The notes under the pieces: model-generated
What the model saw: only the letters and a program-made list of their open reading frames with translations
Told to the model about the DNA's origin: nothing
Databases searched by the model: none
Shown here: piece by piece, positions 15,138-30,100 of the stretch
Numbering within the stretch: the stretch's first letter is position 1
Layout: each line of letters opens with the position of its first letter
Program-made: the position numbers and the translations under genes
Source: an uncultured Alphaproteobacteria bacterium
Lineage (GTDB): Bacteria; Pseudomonadota; Alphaproteobacteria; HIMB59; GCA-002718135
Direction: 5' to 3'
Assembly (NCBI GenBank): GCA_902602135.1
Contig: CACKQA010000004.1
Coordinates: 1 to 34,012 of the forward strand
DNA length: 34,012 nucleotides

Positions 15138-18100
15138 TGAAGAAAATTGTCCTTTCACTTTTTCTAATTCTATCTAGTTCTCAATTATTTGCTTTTGATT
15201 TTAATACATTTCAGGAGGTTGATAAATGTATTAAATATTCTGAAGATCTTGAGCAATATAAAAAGAATTTTCAAAGCTGTTTAGACTCTAAAAATTTATC
15301 AATAGAAAATAATTTAACCCAATCTTTTAAAACAAAATTACCAAAGAATTTTCATGAAAGAGTTGATTTTGGCAAAAATGTAAATCAATTTATAGATAAA
15401 AAATATATCCCTAATAATCCTGAATTCACAATTGATGAATTTATCAAAAAATATCCAAATCATATTTTTACAATTGATAGTTTATTAAGAGGTAAAAATG
15501 CAATTATCAGTGATTATCAATTAAGAAAATTAGATCTTCTTCCAAAATTATTTTCAAATATTCAAACTATTGAAATAATTGAAAATAATAAAAGTGAAAA
15601 ACAGATCAAACAAGAAACAAATTTTGCTACTCTTTTAACTGGTTATTTTCTATACCTTGTTACTAGTGACGATGAGATACAATGTAATCAGAATGCTTCT
15701 CTTTCACAGACTTCTACATCAATTGATGAGAATTCATCAGATACTATCGATTTTACTATATCAGGTGCTCCTGCTGGTGTTACTTATAGTGTAAATACTA
15801 GTGGCACAGCTACAGAAGGAACTGATTATGAGAGTATAAGTGATATAACAATTAATAGCTCTACAACAACTTTTTCGTTAACTTTAATAGATGACTCAAT
15901 ATCAGATATAAATGAAACTGTTGATATTAGTCTTACACCAACTGGTGGAGATATTACATTTTGTAAAAATACTTTAAACTCTCAAACAATAACAATTGTA
16001 GATAATGAAGCAGCTCCAACTATTACATTGTCAGCTAGTGCATCTAGTATTGCTGAAAACGCTGGGTCATCAATTACTCTTACAGCAACGAGTTCCATAG
16101 TATCTGGTTCAGACATTACAGTGTCATTTGATACTTCCGGCACAGCAACGGAAGGAACTGATTATGGAACAATATCAGATATTACTATTTCAGCTGGCTC
16201 TACAACAGGCACAACAACATTCACACCCACTGATGATAGTATGTATGAAACATCTACAGATGAGACAGCAACTGTTGCTATTGGAACTGTATCAGGAGGA
16301 GGGGCAACAGAAAGCGGTTCTCAATCAGTAACATTAACGATTGAGGAAAATGATAGTGCACCGACAGTTACATTGGCTGCTAGTTCATCGAGTATTGCAG
16401 AGAATGCTGGCACTTCTATTACTTTAACAGCAACCTTATCAAACCCTACAAGTGCAGATGTAACTGTTTCAATTGGAACATCTGGAAGTGCAACAGAAGG
16501 AACAGATTACGGAACAATTTCTGATATTACTATTTCTTCTGGTGATACTACGGGAACAGCTTCATTTACTCCAACAGATGATAATTTATATGAAACAAGT
16601 ACTGATGAAACAGCAACAGTTTCTATTACCGGTGTCTCCGGTGGAAGTGCTACTGAAAGTGGATCTCAATCAGTAACACTAACAATTGAAGAGAATGAAA
16701 GTGCGCCAACTGTAACTCTAACAACGAGTGCAACAAATATTGATGAAAATTCTGGATCTTCATTAACTTTAACTGCAACGTTATCAGTTGCAACAACCGC
16801 TGATGTTACAGTTACTATTTCAACTTCAGGTAGTGCTACAGAAGGAACTGATTATACCGATGGAAGTGGAAATATCGATGATCTTGTTATTTCAGCTGGC
16901 AATACAACAGAGACAATTAGTTTTAAACCAACTGATGATAGTGTGTATGAAGGAGATGAAACAGCAACAATTTCTATTGATAGTGTTTCAGGTGGTGAAG
17001 CATCAGAAAATGGAACGCAAGCTGTTACCATTACAATAAACGAAAATGAATCTGCGCCAACAGTCACTCTTTCAGTTAGTGCATCTAGTATCGCAGAAAA
17101 TTCTGGGTCAACATTAACGATTACAGCTACATCATCCATTGTTGCAGATGAAAATATTACTGTTGGAATCTCCACCTCTGGTACTGCTACAGAAGGAACG
17201 GATTACGGAACAATTTCTGATATTACAATTACAGCTGGTAATACAACTGGAACAGCAACGTTTGATCCAACTGATGATAGTATTTCTGATGTAGCCGAAA
17301 CAGCCATTGTTGCCATAAGTAGTGTCTCAGGAGCTGATGCAACAGAGAGTGGATCACAATCAGTTACAATTACGATAAATGATAATGAAGCAACGCCAAC
17401 AGTTACATTAACTGTTAGTGCAACATCGATTGCAGAGAATGCAGGTTCATCATTAACTTTAACAGCAACGAGTTCAATTGTTTCAGGTTCAGACATTACA
17501 GTTACACTTAGTACAAGTGGTACAGCAACAGAGGGAACAGATTATGGATCTCTCTCTGATATTACCATTAGTGCTGGCTCTACAACAGGCACAACAACAT
17601 TCACACCCACTGATGATAGTATGTATGAAACATCTACAGATGAGACAGCAACTGTTGCTATTGATACAGTTAGTGGTGGTTCAGCAACAGAAAATGGAAC
17701 ACAGTCTGTTACCATTACAATAAACGAAAATGAATCTGCGCCAACAGTAACACTTGCAGCTAGTGCAACAAGTATTGCTGAGAACGCTGGATCATCAATT
17801 ACAATTACTGCATCATTAAGCGGAACAACAAGTCAAGATGTAACTGTTTCATTATCAAGTTCTAGCACGGCAACAGAAGGAACAGATTATGGAACTGTTT
17901 CGGATATAACTATTACTTCTGGATCAACGTCTGGAACAGCTACGTTTACACCAACAGATGATAGTATTTATGATGCAACGTCAAATGAAACAGCTATCCT
18001 TTCTATTAGTGGTGTTTCAGGTGGTGGAGCAACCGAAAGTGGTGATCAAAAAGTTACCATTACAATAACGGATAATGAAAGTGCGCCAACAGTTACTTTA

Positions 18101-21100
18101 AGTGTTAGCGCAACATCGATTGCAGAAAACGCAGGATCATCTCTCACATTAACAGCAACGTTATCAGGTGCAACATTCCAAGATGTTACCGTTGGTATTG
18201 ATACATCGGGAGGTGCAACAGAAGGAACAGACTATACGGATGGAAGTGGCGTCATTAATGACATTACTATTAGTGCAGGAAGCACATCAGGCACCGTTAA
18301 TTTCACACCAACAGATGATTCCGTTTACGAGGATGATGAAAGTGCAACAATTTCAATTGGTAGTGTGTCTGGTGGTGGTGCATCCGAGAGTGGAACACAA
18401 TCTGTTACAATAACAATTTCTGAAAATGAATCTGCCCCGACAGTTACTTTAAGTGTAAGTGCAACGTCTATTGCAGAGAATGCAGGATCATCTTTAACAA
18501 TTACTGCAACTCTATCTGGTGCAACAGATGAGAATGTTACAGTAGGAATAGATACAGCAGGTACAGCAACAGAGGGGACAGATTATACTGATGGTTCTGG
18601 TAATCTAGATGATATTACAATTTCAGCTGGATCAACAACAGGCACTGTTTCTTTTACACCTAGTGATGACTCAGGTGATCCTGTTTATGAAGAAAATGAA
18701 ACAGCTATTATTTCTATTGGATCTGTTTCTGGAGGTGGTGCAACAGAAAGTGGTTCGCAGTCAGTTACTATAACGATTACAGAAAATGAAAGTGCGCCTA
18801 CAGTTACTTTAACAAGAAGTGCTGCATCGATTGCTGAAAATTCAGGCTCTTCAGTTACTTTAACAGCGACTCTTTCTATTAAAGTCGATGAAGCGGTAAC
18901 AGTGTCTCTGAGTACAAGTGGTGCTGCAACAGAAGGAACGGACTATACAGATGGAAGTGGTAACTTAGATGACATAACTATATCTGCTGGTTCAACAACT
19001 GGCACGGTATCATTTACACCAACAGATGACAGCGTGTATGAAGGTGATGAAGCAGCTGTTATTGCTATTGATACAGTTTCTGGTGGTGGTGCAAGTGAAG
19101 ATGGAACACAATCTGTTACTGTTACTATTTCTGAAAATGAATCTGCACCAACTGTAACTCTCGCTGTTAGTGCAACAAGTATAGCTGAAAATTCAGGATC
19201 ATCTCTTACTTTAACTGCCACATTATCAAATGTTGCCGATGAAAATGTAACTGTATCTCTAAGTACAAGTGGTGCAGCAACCGAAGGTACGGATTATACG
19301 GATGGATCAGGCAATCTAGATGATATCACTATTACAGCTGGTTCAACAACAGGTACAGTAAGTTTCACACCAACCGATGATAGTGTGTATGAAGATGATG
19401 AAGCTGCTGTTATAGCGATTGATACGGTATCAGGTGCTGATGCAACAGAAAGTGGAACGCAATCAGTTACCGTTACGATTACAGAAAATGAAAGTGCACC
19501 AACAGTTACACTTGCGGTAAGTGCAACGTCAATAGCAGAGAATGCAGGATCATCTCTAACTTTAACTGCAACGTTATCTGGTGCAACTGATGAAACTGTA
19601 ACTGTAGCACTTGGAACTTCTGGAAGTGCAACAGAAGGAACGGACTATACCGATGGAAGTGGCAATGTTGATGACATAACCATTAGTGCTGGTAGCACTA
19701 CTGGAACAGTAAACTTTACACCAACTAATGACAGTGTGTATGAAGGTGATGAAACAGCAACAATTGCTATCACCGGTGTATCTGGAGGAGGAGCGAGTGA
19801 GAGTGGATCTCAATCTGTTACTATTACCATTTCAGAAGATGAAAGTGCACCAACTGTTACTTTAAGTGTTAGTGCAACAAGTATAGCAGAAAATGCTGGA
19901 TCATCATTAACATTAACGGCGACACTATCAGGAGCTGCTGATGAAGCTGTTATTGTTGCTTTATCAACGTCAGGTACATCAACAGAGGGAACCGATTACA
20001 CGGATGGATCAGGTAACATCGATGATATTACTATTAGTGCAGGTTCTACAACAGGGACGGTCAACTTTACACCAACTGATGATTCAGTTTATGAAGGAAA
20101 TGAAACAGCCATTGTTGCGATTAGTAGTGTCTCAGGTGCTGATGCTAGTGAAAGTGGATCACAATCTGTTACGATTACAATTACAGAAAATGAAAGTGCA
20201 CCAACAATTACATTAACAAGAAGTGCAGCATCAATTGATGAAAATTCTGGTTCGACTATCACATTAACGGCGACTATTTCTGGTGTAACAGATTCAGCTG
20301 TTACCGTCGCGCTTGATACGTCTGGTACCGCAACGGAGGGAACAGACTATGGAACAATTTCGGATATTACCATTAGTGCAGGTGCAACAACAGGTACAGC
20401 AACACTCGATCCAACAGATGATAATATTTATGAGGGTGATGAAACGGCAACCATTGATATTGCAAGTGTTTCAGGAAAATCTGGTGTTACTGAAAGTGGA
20501 ACACAACAAGTAAGTGTTACAATTGCAGAAAATGAGTCAGCGCCAACCGTCACACTTGCAACAAGTGCAACATCCATTGCAGAAAATGCTGGTACATCGT
20601 TAACACTAACTGCAACTCTATCTGTTGCAACAACCGCTGATGTTACTGTTGCTTTAAGCACAAGTGGTACCGCAACAGAGGGAACGGATTATACGGATGG
20701 TGCAGGAAATTTAGATGACATTGTTATTTCAGCTGGCTCAACAACAGGTACAGTAAGCTTTACACCTACAAATGATAGTTTGTATGATGCAGCATCAGAT
20801 GAAACTGCAACAATTGCTATAAGTGGTGTCTCGGGTGGAAGTGCTAGTGAGAGTGGATCGCAATCAGTAACAATTACAATAACAGATGATGATAGTGCAC
20901 CAACTGTTACATTAGCAGCATCATCAACTAGTATTGCAGAAAATTCATCTTCAACTATTACGTTAACAGCGACACTATCAAATGCAACCTATCAAGATGT
21001 AACTGTTTCAATTGGAACATCTGGTACGGCAACAGAGGGAACGGATTATGGTAATATATCTGATATTACTATTAGTGCTGGTTCCACAACAGGAACGGCA

Positions 21101-24100
21101 ACTTTTGATCCAACCGATGACTCCGATGAAACAGATACTGTTACTGCAACGATTGCCATTAGTGGTGTCAGTGGTGGAGGTGCTACAGAGAGTGGTTCAC
21201 AATCTGTTACGATTAGTATTTTAGATGATGAAAGTGTTCCGCGTGTTACCTTAACTGTTAGTGCAACATCGATTGCAGAAAATGCTGGTACATCCTTAAC
21301 CTTAACGGCAACGCTATCTAAAACGGCATCAGAAGATGTTACCGTTACGCTTGGTACGTCTGGTGCTGCCACAGAAGGAACAGATTATGGATCTTTATCA
21401 AATATTACTGTTACTGCTGGAGCATTAACAGGAACTACGACTTTTACTCCAACAGATGATAGTATTTATGATGCAACATCAAATGAAACTGCAACGGTGT
21501 CTATTGATTCAGTTTCAGGAGGTGATGCATTAGAAAATGGAACTCAATCAGTAACAATTACTATTACCGATAATGAAAGTGCACCAACCGTAACTTTATC
21601 AAGAAGTGCTGCAGCTATAGATGAAAATTCTTCTAGCACAGTTACCATAACCGCAACGTTATCGAATGCAACGTATCAAGATGTTACTGTCAGTATTGGT
21701 GCATCGGGTGGAACAGAAGGAACAGACTATGCAACTATTTCTGATATTACGATTAGTGCAGGTAGCACAACAGGGACAACGTCTCTTGATCCAACTGATG
21801 ACTCGGTTTACGAAGATGATGAGGTAGTCACTGTTACAATTGATGGAGTCTCTGGTGGAAGTGCTAGTGAAAGTGGATCACAATCAGTTTCCATAACAAT
21901 TACAGAAAATGAATCTGCACCAACCGTAACTTTATCTGTTAGTGCAACATCGATTGCAGAAAACGCAGGAACATCCTTAACACTAACGGCAACTTTAAGT
22001 GGTGCAACAGATGAAACAGTAACTGTTGGAATTGATACAGGTGGCACTTCAACAGAAGGAACCGACTATACCGATGGAAGTGGTAATGTTGATGATATTA
22101 CCATTAGTGCTGGAAGTACAACAGGTACAGTCAACTTTACACCAACTGATGACTCTATTTATGAAGGAAATGAAACTGCGATTATTTCTATTGGATCAGT
22201 TTCAGGTGGTGGAGCATCAGAGAGTGGAACGCAATCCGTTACTATTACGATTACAGAAAATGAAAGTGCACCAACAGTTGCTTTAAGTGTTAGTGCAACT
22301 AGTATTGCAGAGAATTCCGGATCATCTCTTACTATTACAGCAACACTATCTGGAAAAGCAGATGAAGATGTAACTGTTACAATTGGAACAGGTGGAACAA
22401 GTACAGAGGGAACTGATTATACCGATGGAAGTGGAAATTTAAATGACATAACTATTTCTGCTAATTCAACAACTGGGACTGTTACATTTACTCCTACTGA
22501 CGATAGTGTGTATGAGGGAAGTGAAACAGCAATAGTTTCTATTGACGGCGTATCAGGAGCGGATGCAAGTGAAGACGGAACACAAGCTGTAACTATTACA
22601 ATAACGGATAATGAATCAGCACCAACTGTAACACTTGCTGTTAGTGCGACGAGTATTGCGGAGAATGCAGGATCATCTTTAACCTTAACGGCAACATTAA
22701 GTGGTGTAACAGATGCAGATATTACTGTTACTTTAGATACTGCTGGAACAGCAACTGAAGGAACAGATTATACCGATGGCTCGGGCAACATCGATGATAT
22801 TACTATTAGTGCTGGTGCAACAACAGGAACGGTATCGTTTACACCAACAGATGATAGTATTTATGATGCAACGTCAAATGAAACTGCAACCATATCAATT
22901 AATGGCGTTTCAGGAAAAACGGGTGTTGCTGAAAATAGTACACCGCAAGCAGTTACGATAACAATAACAGATAATGAATCAGCACCAACTGTTACTCTTA
23001 CTTCGAATTCTTATACAATGGCTGAAGATGCTGGTGGTTACCATGTAATAAGAGCATCATTATCAGGTGCAACTTATGAAGACGTAACAGTATCAATAGA
23101 TGGAACTGGAGGTACAGCAACAGAAGGAACAGATTTTGGAACGGTATCTGATATAACTATTAGTGCTGGAAATACATTAGGAACAACTACATTTACTGCA
23201 ATTGATGATAGTATTTATGAAGGAAATGAAACAGCAGGTATTTCTGTGTCTGGTGTGTCGGGTGGTGGAGCAAGTGAAAGCAGCCCTCAAGCTTTTAATA
23301 TTACAATTACAGAAAATGAAAGTGCACCAACAGTAACTTTAAGTACTAGTGGATCAAGTATAGCAGAGAATGCTGGATCATCTCTAACATTAACAGCAAC
23401 ATTATCAGTTGCAACTACTGCTGATGTTACAGTTGCATTATCAACTTCTGGAACAGCAACAGAAGGAACCGATTATACGGATGGAAGTGGAGCTATAGAT
23501 GACATCACCATTAGCGCTGGTAGTACAACAGGAACAGTTAACTTTACACCAACTAATGACAGTGTGTATGAAGGTGATGAAACTGCAACAATTGCTATTA
23601 GTAGTGTTTCGGGTGGAAGTGCAACAGAGAGTGGATCACAATCGGTTACGATTACAATTTCTGAAGATGAATCTGCGCCAACAGTCACTCTTTCAACAAG
23701 TGCAACATCCATTGCGGAGAATGCTGGATCATCTTTAACCATTACAGCAACCTTATCTACAGCTACGACTGCGGATGTAACCGTTACTATTGGAACAGCT
23801 GGTACCGCCACCGAAGGAACCGATTACACGGATGGTTCCGGTAATCTCGATGATATTACGATTAGTGCTGGTAGTACAACTGGTACCGTAAGTTTCACAC
23901 CTACAGATGATGCATCAGATCCTGTCTATGAAGAAAATGAAACAGCTATCATTTCAATTGATGGTGTCTCTGGGGGAAGTGCTAGTGAGAGTGGATCACA
24001 ATCGGTAACAATTACAATTACAGAAAATGAAAGTGCACCAACAGTAACATTAGCAAGAAGTGCTGCATCAATTGCTGAGAACTCTGGATCGTCAGTTACT

Positions 24101-27100
24101 TTAACGGCGACTCTTTCTATTAAAGTTGATGAAGCAGTAACAGTTGCCTTAAGTACAAGTGGTGCTGCAACAGAAGGTACTGATTACACTGATGGAAGTG
24201 GTAATTTAGATGATATTACAATTAGTGCAGGCAATACAACTGGTACAGTAAGTTTCACACCAACAGATGATTCTGTTTACGAGGATGATGAAGCTGCAAC
24301 AATTGCTATTGATACCGTATCTGGAGGAGGGGCAAGTGAGAGTGGTTCTCAATCTGTAACTGTAACAATAACAGAAAATGAATCAGAGCCAACAGTAACG
24401 CTTGCAGTAAGCGCAACATCGATTGCAGAGAATGCAGGAACATCATTAACATTAACAGCAACATTATCTGGTGCAACCGATCAAAATGTTACTGTTGTAT
24501 TAGGTACATCTGGTACAGCAACAGAAGGAACGGATTATACTGATGGCAGTGGCAATGTTGATGATATTACGATTAGTGCTGGTAGTACCACTGGTACTGT
24601 TTCGTTTACGCCAACTGATGATAGTGTCTATGAAGGAAATGAAACTGCTACAATTGCCATAAGTAGCGTTACCGGTGAAGCAAGTGAAAGTGGAACACAG
24701 GCAGTTACCATTACCATAACAGAAAATGAAAGTGCACCAACCGTAACTTTATCTGTTAGCGCAACATCCATTGCGGAAAATGCTGGAACATCTTTAACTT
24801 TAACAGCAACATTATCTGGTGCAACAGATGAAGCAGTAACTGTTGCTTTAAGTACAAGTGGTACAGCAACAGAGGGTACCGATTACACTGATGGTAGTGG
24901 ATCAATAGACGATATTACTATTAGTGCAGGAAGTACAACAGGTACAGTCAACTTCACACCAACTGATGATTCAGTTTATGAAGGAAGTGAAACAGCAACA
25001 ATTGCTATTAGTAGTGTTTCAGGTGGAAGTGCCACAGAGAGTGGATCACAATCGGTTACGATTACGATTACAGATAATGAAAGTGCGGGAAGTGTTACTT
25101 TAACTGTTAGTGCAACTTCTATTGCAGAGAATGCCGGTACTTCTCTTACTATAACTGCAACTCTCTCTAGTACAAGTGATGAAGATGTTACTGTTGCTCT
25201 ATCAACTTCTGGCACAGCAACTGAAGGAACCGATTACACGGATGGAAGTGGAGCAATAGATGATATTACAATTAGTGCCGGTGCAACAACTGGAACAGTT
25301 AACTTTACTCCAACAGATGATTCAGTTTATGAAGGAAATGAAACTGCTACGATTGCTATCAGTAGTGTCTCAGGTGGAGATGCATCAGAAAGTGGTGATC
25401 AATCAGTTACAGTCACAATAACAGAAAATGAAAGTGCACCAACAGTTACACTAAGTGTTAGTGCAACATCGATTGCAGAGAATGCTGGTACATCTATTAC
25501 CGTAACGGCAACACTATCTGGAGCGACAGATGAAGCAGTCACTGTTGCTTTAAGTACATCTGGAACAGCAACAGAAGGAACGGACTATACAGATGGAAGT
25601 GGTAATGTTGATGATATTACAATTAGTGCTGGTGCAACAACTGGAACAGTAAACTTTACACCAACTGATGACTCTATCTATGAAGGAAATGAAACTGCTA
25701 CTCTTGCTATTAGTGGTGTTTCGGGTGGAAGTGCTACAGAGAGTGGTTCACAATCAGAAACAATTACAATTACGGATAATGAATCAGCACCAACCGTCAC
25801 ACTTGCAACAAGCGCAACATCCATTGCAGAGAATGCTGGTACATCGTTAACACTAACTGCAACGTTATCAGTTGCAACAACAGCTGATGTCACTGTTGCT
25901 CTATCAACTTCTGGTACAGCAACTGAGGGAACAGATTATACCGATGGCAGTGGATCAATTGATGATATTGTAATTTCTGCTGGCTCGACAACAGGAACAG
26001 TTAGTTTTACTCCAACAGATGATAGTATCTATGATGCAACTTCAAATGAAACAGCAACAATAGATATAAGCGGTGTATCTGGAGGTAGTGCAACTGAAAG
26101 TGGAACACAAAATGTAACAATAACAATTACAGATAATGAAAGTGCTCCAACAGTTACATTATCGAAAGGCGCAGATACTATAGATGAAGATTCTTCTAGC
26201 ACTGTTACCATTACAGCAACTTTATCTGTAGCAACATTTCAAGATGTAACGGTTACTATTGATGGAACAGGGGGAACAGGTACGGAGGGAACAGACTTTG
26301 GAACAGTTTCTGATATAACGATAAGTGCAGGTGCTACAACAGGCACTGCAGCAGTAGATCCAACCGATGATTCTGTATATGAAGGAAATGAAACAGCAGG
26401 TATTTCAATTTCAGGAGTTTCAGGAGGTGGTGCTAGTGAAAGTGGTTCTCAATCTGTCACTGTAACAATCACTGAAGATGAATCTGCACCAACAGTTACT
26501 TTAACTGTCAGTGCAACATCTATTGCAGAAAATGCTGGTACATCCTTAACCTTAACAGCAACCTTATCACAAGCAGCAGATGAAGATGTTACTGTTGTTA
26601 TCGGTACATCAGGAACAGCAGTTGAAGGAACCGATTATACGGATGGAAGTGGAGCTATAGATGATATGACTATTAGCGCAGGATCTACATCAACGACTGC
26701 TAACTTTACACCTACAGATGATAGTATTTATGAAATAAATGAAACAGCAACAATTTCGATTAGTAGTGTATCAGGAGCAGATGCATCAATTTCTGGAGGT
26801 TCACAATCTGTAAGTATTACATTAACAAGTAATGAAAGTGCACCAACTGTAACTTTAACTGTAAGTGCTTCTTCAATTAATGAAAATGCTGGTTCATCAG
26901 TTACAATTACCGCAACACTTTCAGGCACAACCTATGAAAATGTAACCGTCGGACTTGGTTTTTCTGGTGCAACTGAAGGTACAGACTTTACAGATGGAAG
27001 CGGGAGTGTTGATGACATAACAATTAGTGCTGGTAATACAACTGGAACTGTCAACTTTACACCGGAAGATGATAGTGTTTACGAAGGAAATGAAACAGTA

Positions 27101-30100
27101 ACAGTTACCATAGATAGTGTTTTAAATGGTGGAGCAGTTGAAAGTGGATCACAATCTAAAACAATTCAAATAACCGATAATGAATCTGCACCAACCGTAA
27201 CGCTTGCAACAAGTGCAACATCTATTGCGGAGAATGCTGGTTCGTCTTTAACATTAACAGCAACATTATCTGGAGCAACTGATTCAGATATTACTGTTGC
27301 CCTTGATACATCAAGTTCAGCAACAGAAGGGACAGATTATGGAGCAGTTTCTGATATTACAATTAGTGCGGGTGCTACAACGGGAACAACAACTTTTACA
27401 CCAACAGATGACTCTATATATGATGCAACATCGAATGAGACAGCTACCATTGCAATTAATGGTGTGTCAGGAAAATCAGGTGTAAACGAAAATGGAGATC
27501 AGTCTGTAACAATTACGATAACAGATAATGAAAGTGCACCGACAGTTACTTTAACAGTTAGTGCAACGTCTATTGCAGAGAATGCAGGAACATCTTTAAC
27601 TTTAACTGCAACATTATCTAATGGTACATATCAAGATGTAACTGTCGCACTAAGTACATCTGGAACAGCTACAGAAGGAACTGATTATACAGATGGAAGT
27701 GGAGCTATAGATGATATGACTATTAGTGCAGGATCAACTACTACTACTGCTAATTTCACACCAACTAATGATTCAACTAATGAAGGAAATGAAACAGCAA
27801 CAATAGCTGTCAGTGGAGTCTCTGGAGGTAGTGCAAGTGAGAGTGGTTCTCAATCTGTAACAATAACTATTACCGATGATGATAATTTTAGTTTTTCAGT
27901 TGATGATGTTACTGTTGCTGAGAATGCAGGTAGTGCAACTATTACTGTAGATATGAGTAGTGCAAGTGTTTCTACAACTACGATACAATATGAAACATCA
28001 AATGGAACAGCAACAGCTGGACCAGACTATGGGGGAACAAGTGGAACTCTTAATTTTAGTGACGGAGATACTTCTGAAACATTTACGGTACTTATTACCA
28101 ATGACTCTGTTTACGAAGGTAATGAAACTTTTACAGTTACTCTAAGGAATGCGTCTGCAGGTTCTATAAGTGATAATGAAGCAACAGTAACAATTACTGA
28201 TGATGAATCTGCACCAACAGTATCGTTAAGCACCAGTGGTACAAGTGTTTATGATAATGGATCTAATATAACCTTAACCGCAACTTCAACACAAGAAGCG
28301 GATGAAGACATAACTGTTGTAATAGGAACAAGTGGTACAGCAACTGAAGGAACAGATTATGCAAATATTTCTGATATTACTATTAGCGCTGGAGCTACTT
28401 CAGGTACGGCAACATTTAATCCAACTGAAGATACAGTTAATGAAGGATCAGAGACTGCAACGATATCTATTTCAAGTGTTTCAGGAGCTGACTCATCAAC
28501 TTCAGGAACAACATCTGTTACCATCACGATAACAGAATATGCATTAAGAACTGCAACTGCATTTGCAGATAGTGGGTCAGACTCAGTAACAAGCTCTACA
28601 ATAGCCGCTGACCCTCAATACAGTAATGTTGATACAACAAATACAGGTACTACAGTTCATCCATATACTCAAATGAGAATAAATGAAGTCCATGCCATGA
28701 CAGATGGTTCAAATTATCTAACAGGTGTTGGACAAACAATTCATATTGCTGATTTTAACTGTAATGATAATCATAAAGTTTATGATAATAAAACTATATA
28801 TAACCTTGATGACGGTGGAGCAGGCGAAAGTACATTTGCTAATGATACACCAAATAATGGCGAATACCATTGCCAAGCAGTTGCTACAATGGCTGCAGGA
28901 GATAATCCGGCTAGTTATAATACAAATCTTATTACTGGAACTAATCTCATAGGTGGTGTTGCTCCTGATGCGGATTTAGTATTATCATCTATACCTAATT
29001 GTCTCGGTTCTTATTGTGCAGATGATTTTGCAAGAGATTTAGATAGTGCAAGAGGTTACAGTGCAGTAGCTTCTAATCAGAGCTGGACTGTTGGTGACAA
29101 AGTAGGTTTCTCCACTTGTGCTTCTGGAGACGCAAATTGCAATTACAATGCTACTGAATTTCAATCTACTATAAATACTTATAGTAGTTATTCAACTGAT
29201 CAATTACTAGGATTTTTATTAGAAGGTACTACTGCTGCTGTATCAGAAGCACAACAATATGTTACAGCTTTAGATAATTTTCAAAATAATGGCGTTGTTA
29301 TTTTTGCCGGTGGAAATTCCTCTTTTGAATCTGACGTTTCTGCAATTGCCGCTCTTCCACAATGGTATTCACAATTAGCTGAAGCATGGCTTGTAGTTAA
29401 TTTCGCAGATTTCAGTGGTACTGATATGTCAGGTATTACAGAATCTGAATTTACCATTTTAGGAAACCCATGTGGAACGGCAAAAGAGTATTGTCTCACA
29501 GTTGATGGTTATCAAGTAAATGTAAATACCTATTATGATGAAAGTACTGGGGCTTCAAATTATAAATTAGCTGATTCGGGCTCATCTTACGCAGCACCCA
29601 TGGTAGCTGGTGGTGTAGCTTTAATTAAACAAGCATTTCCTAATCATACTCCTGAACAAATTACAGATAGAATTCTAGCATCTGCCGATAATAGTTGGTT
29701 TACACCTGCAGGTAATACTACCTTCACAACACACGGAGCAAGTATTACACATGGTTATCATGCAACATGGGGTCACGGGCTACCTGATTTCATGGCAGCA
29801 ATGTCTCCAATAACTTCTAATTCTAATCCTGCTAGTATAACAACAAGTGGAAACTTAAATGATACAGCTCCCTTGGAAGGAACATCTGGTAGCTCTTCTT
29901 CACAAAATCCTGGAAGATATAGTATTGCTTCTTCATCAATATCACTCCCTGGTTTATTGGGAGATGCAATTAGTGAAGGACTTTCAAATGAAACTGGATA
30001 CTTCTATGATGGATTAAATGGTGGATTTAAATTTAATATGTCTTCTCTTCTAAATGATGAAAAGACAATTCAAAAACCACCGGCCTATAATATTAATAAA

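Noticed and set aside
16852-26928. Many minus-strand and alternate-frame open reading frames of 60-112 codons within the giant gene
   Set aside because: They recur at the repeat period as frame shadows of the repeated codons, with no ribosome-binding sites and no recognisable domains.
15692-28540. CRISPR-like or non-coding tandem repeat
   Set aside because: The repeats have a period of about 347 nt, keep one reading frame throughout and vary mainly at silent sites, so they are protein repeats; no spacers or cas genes are present.
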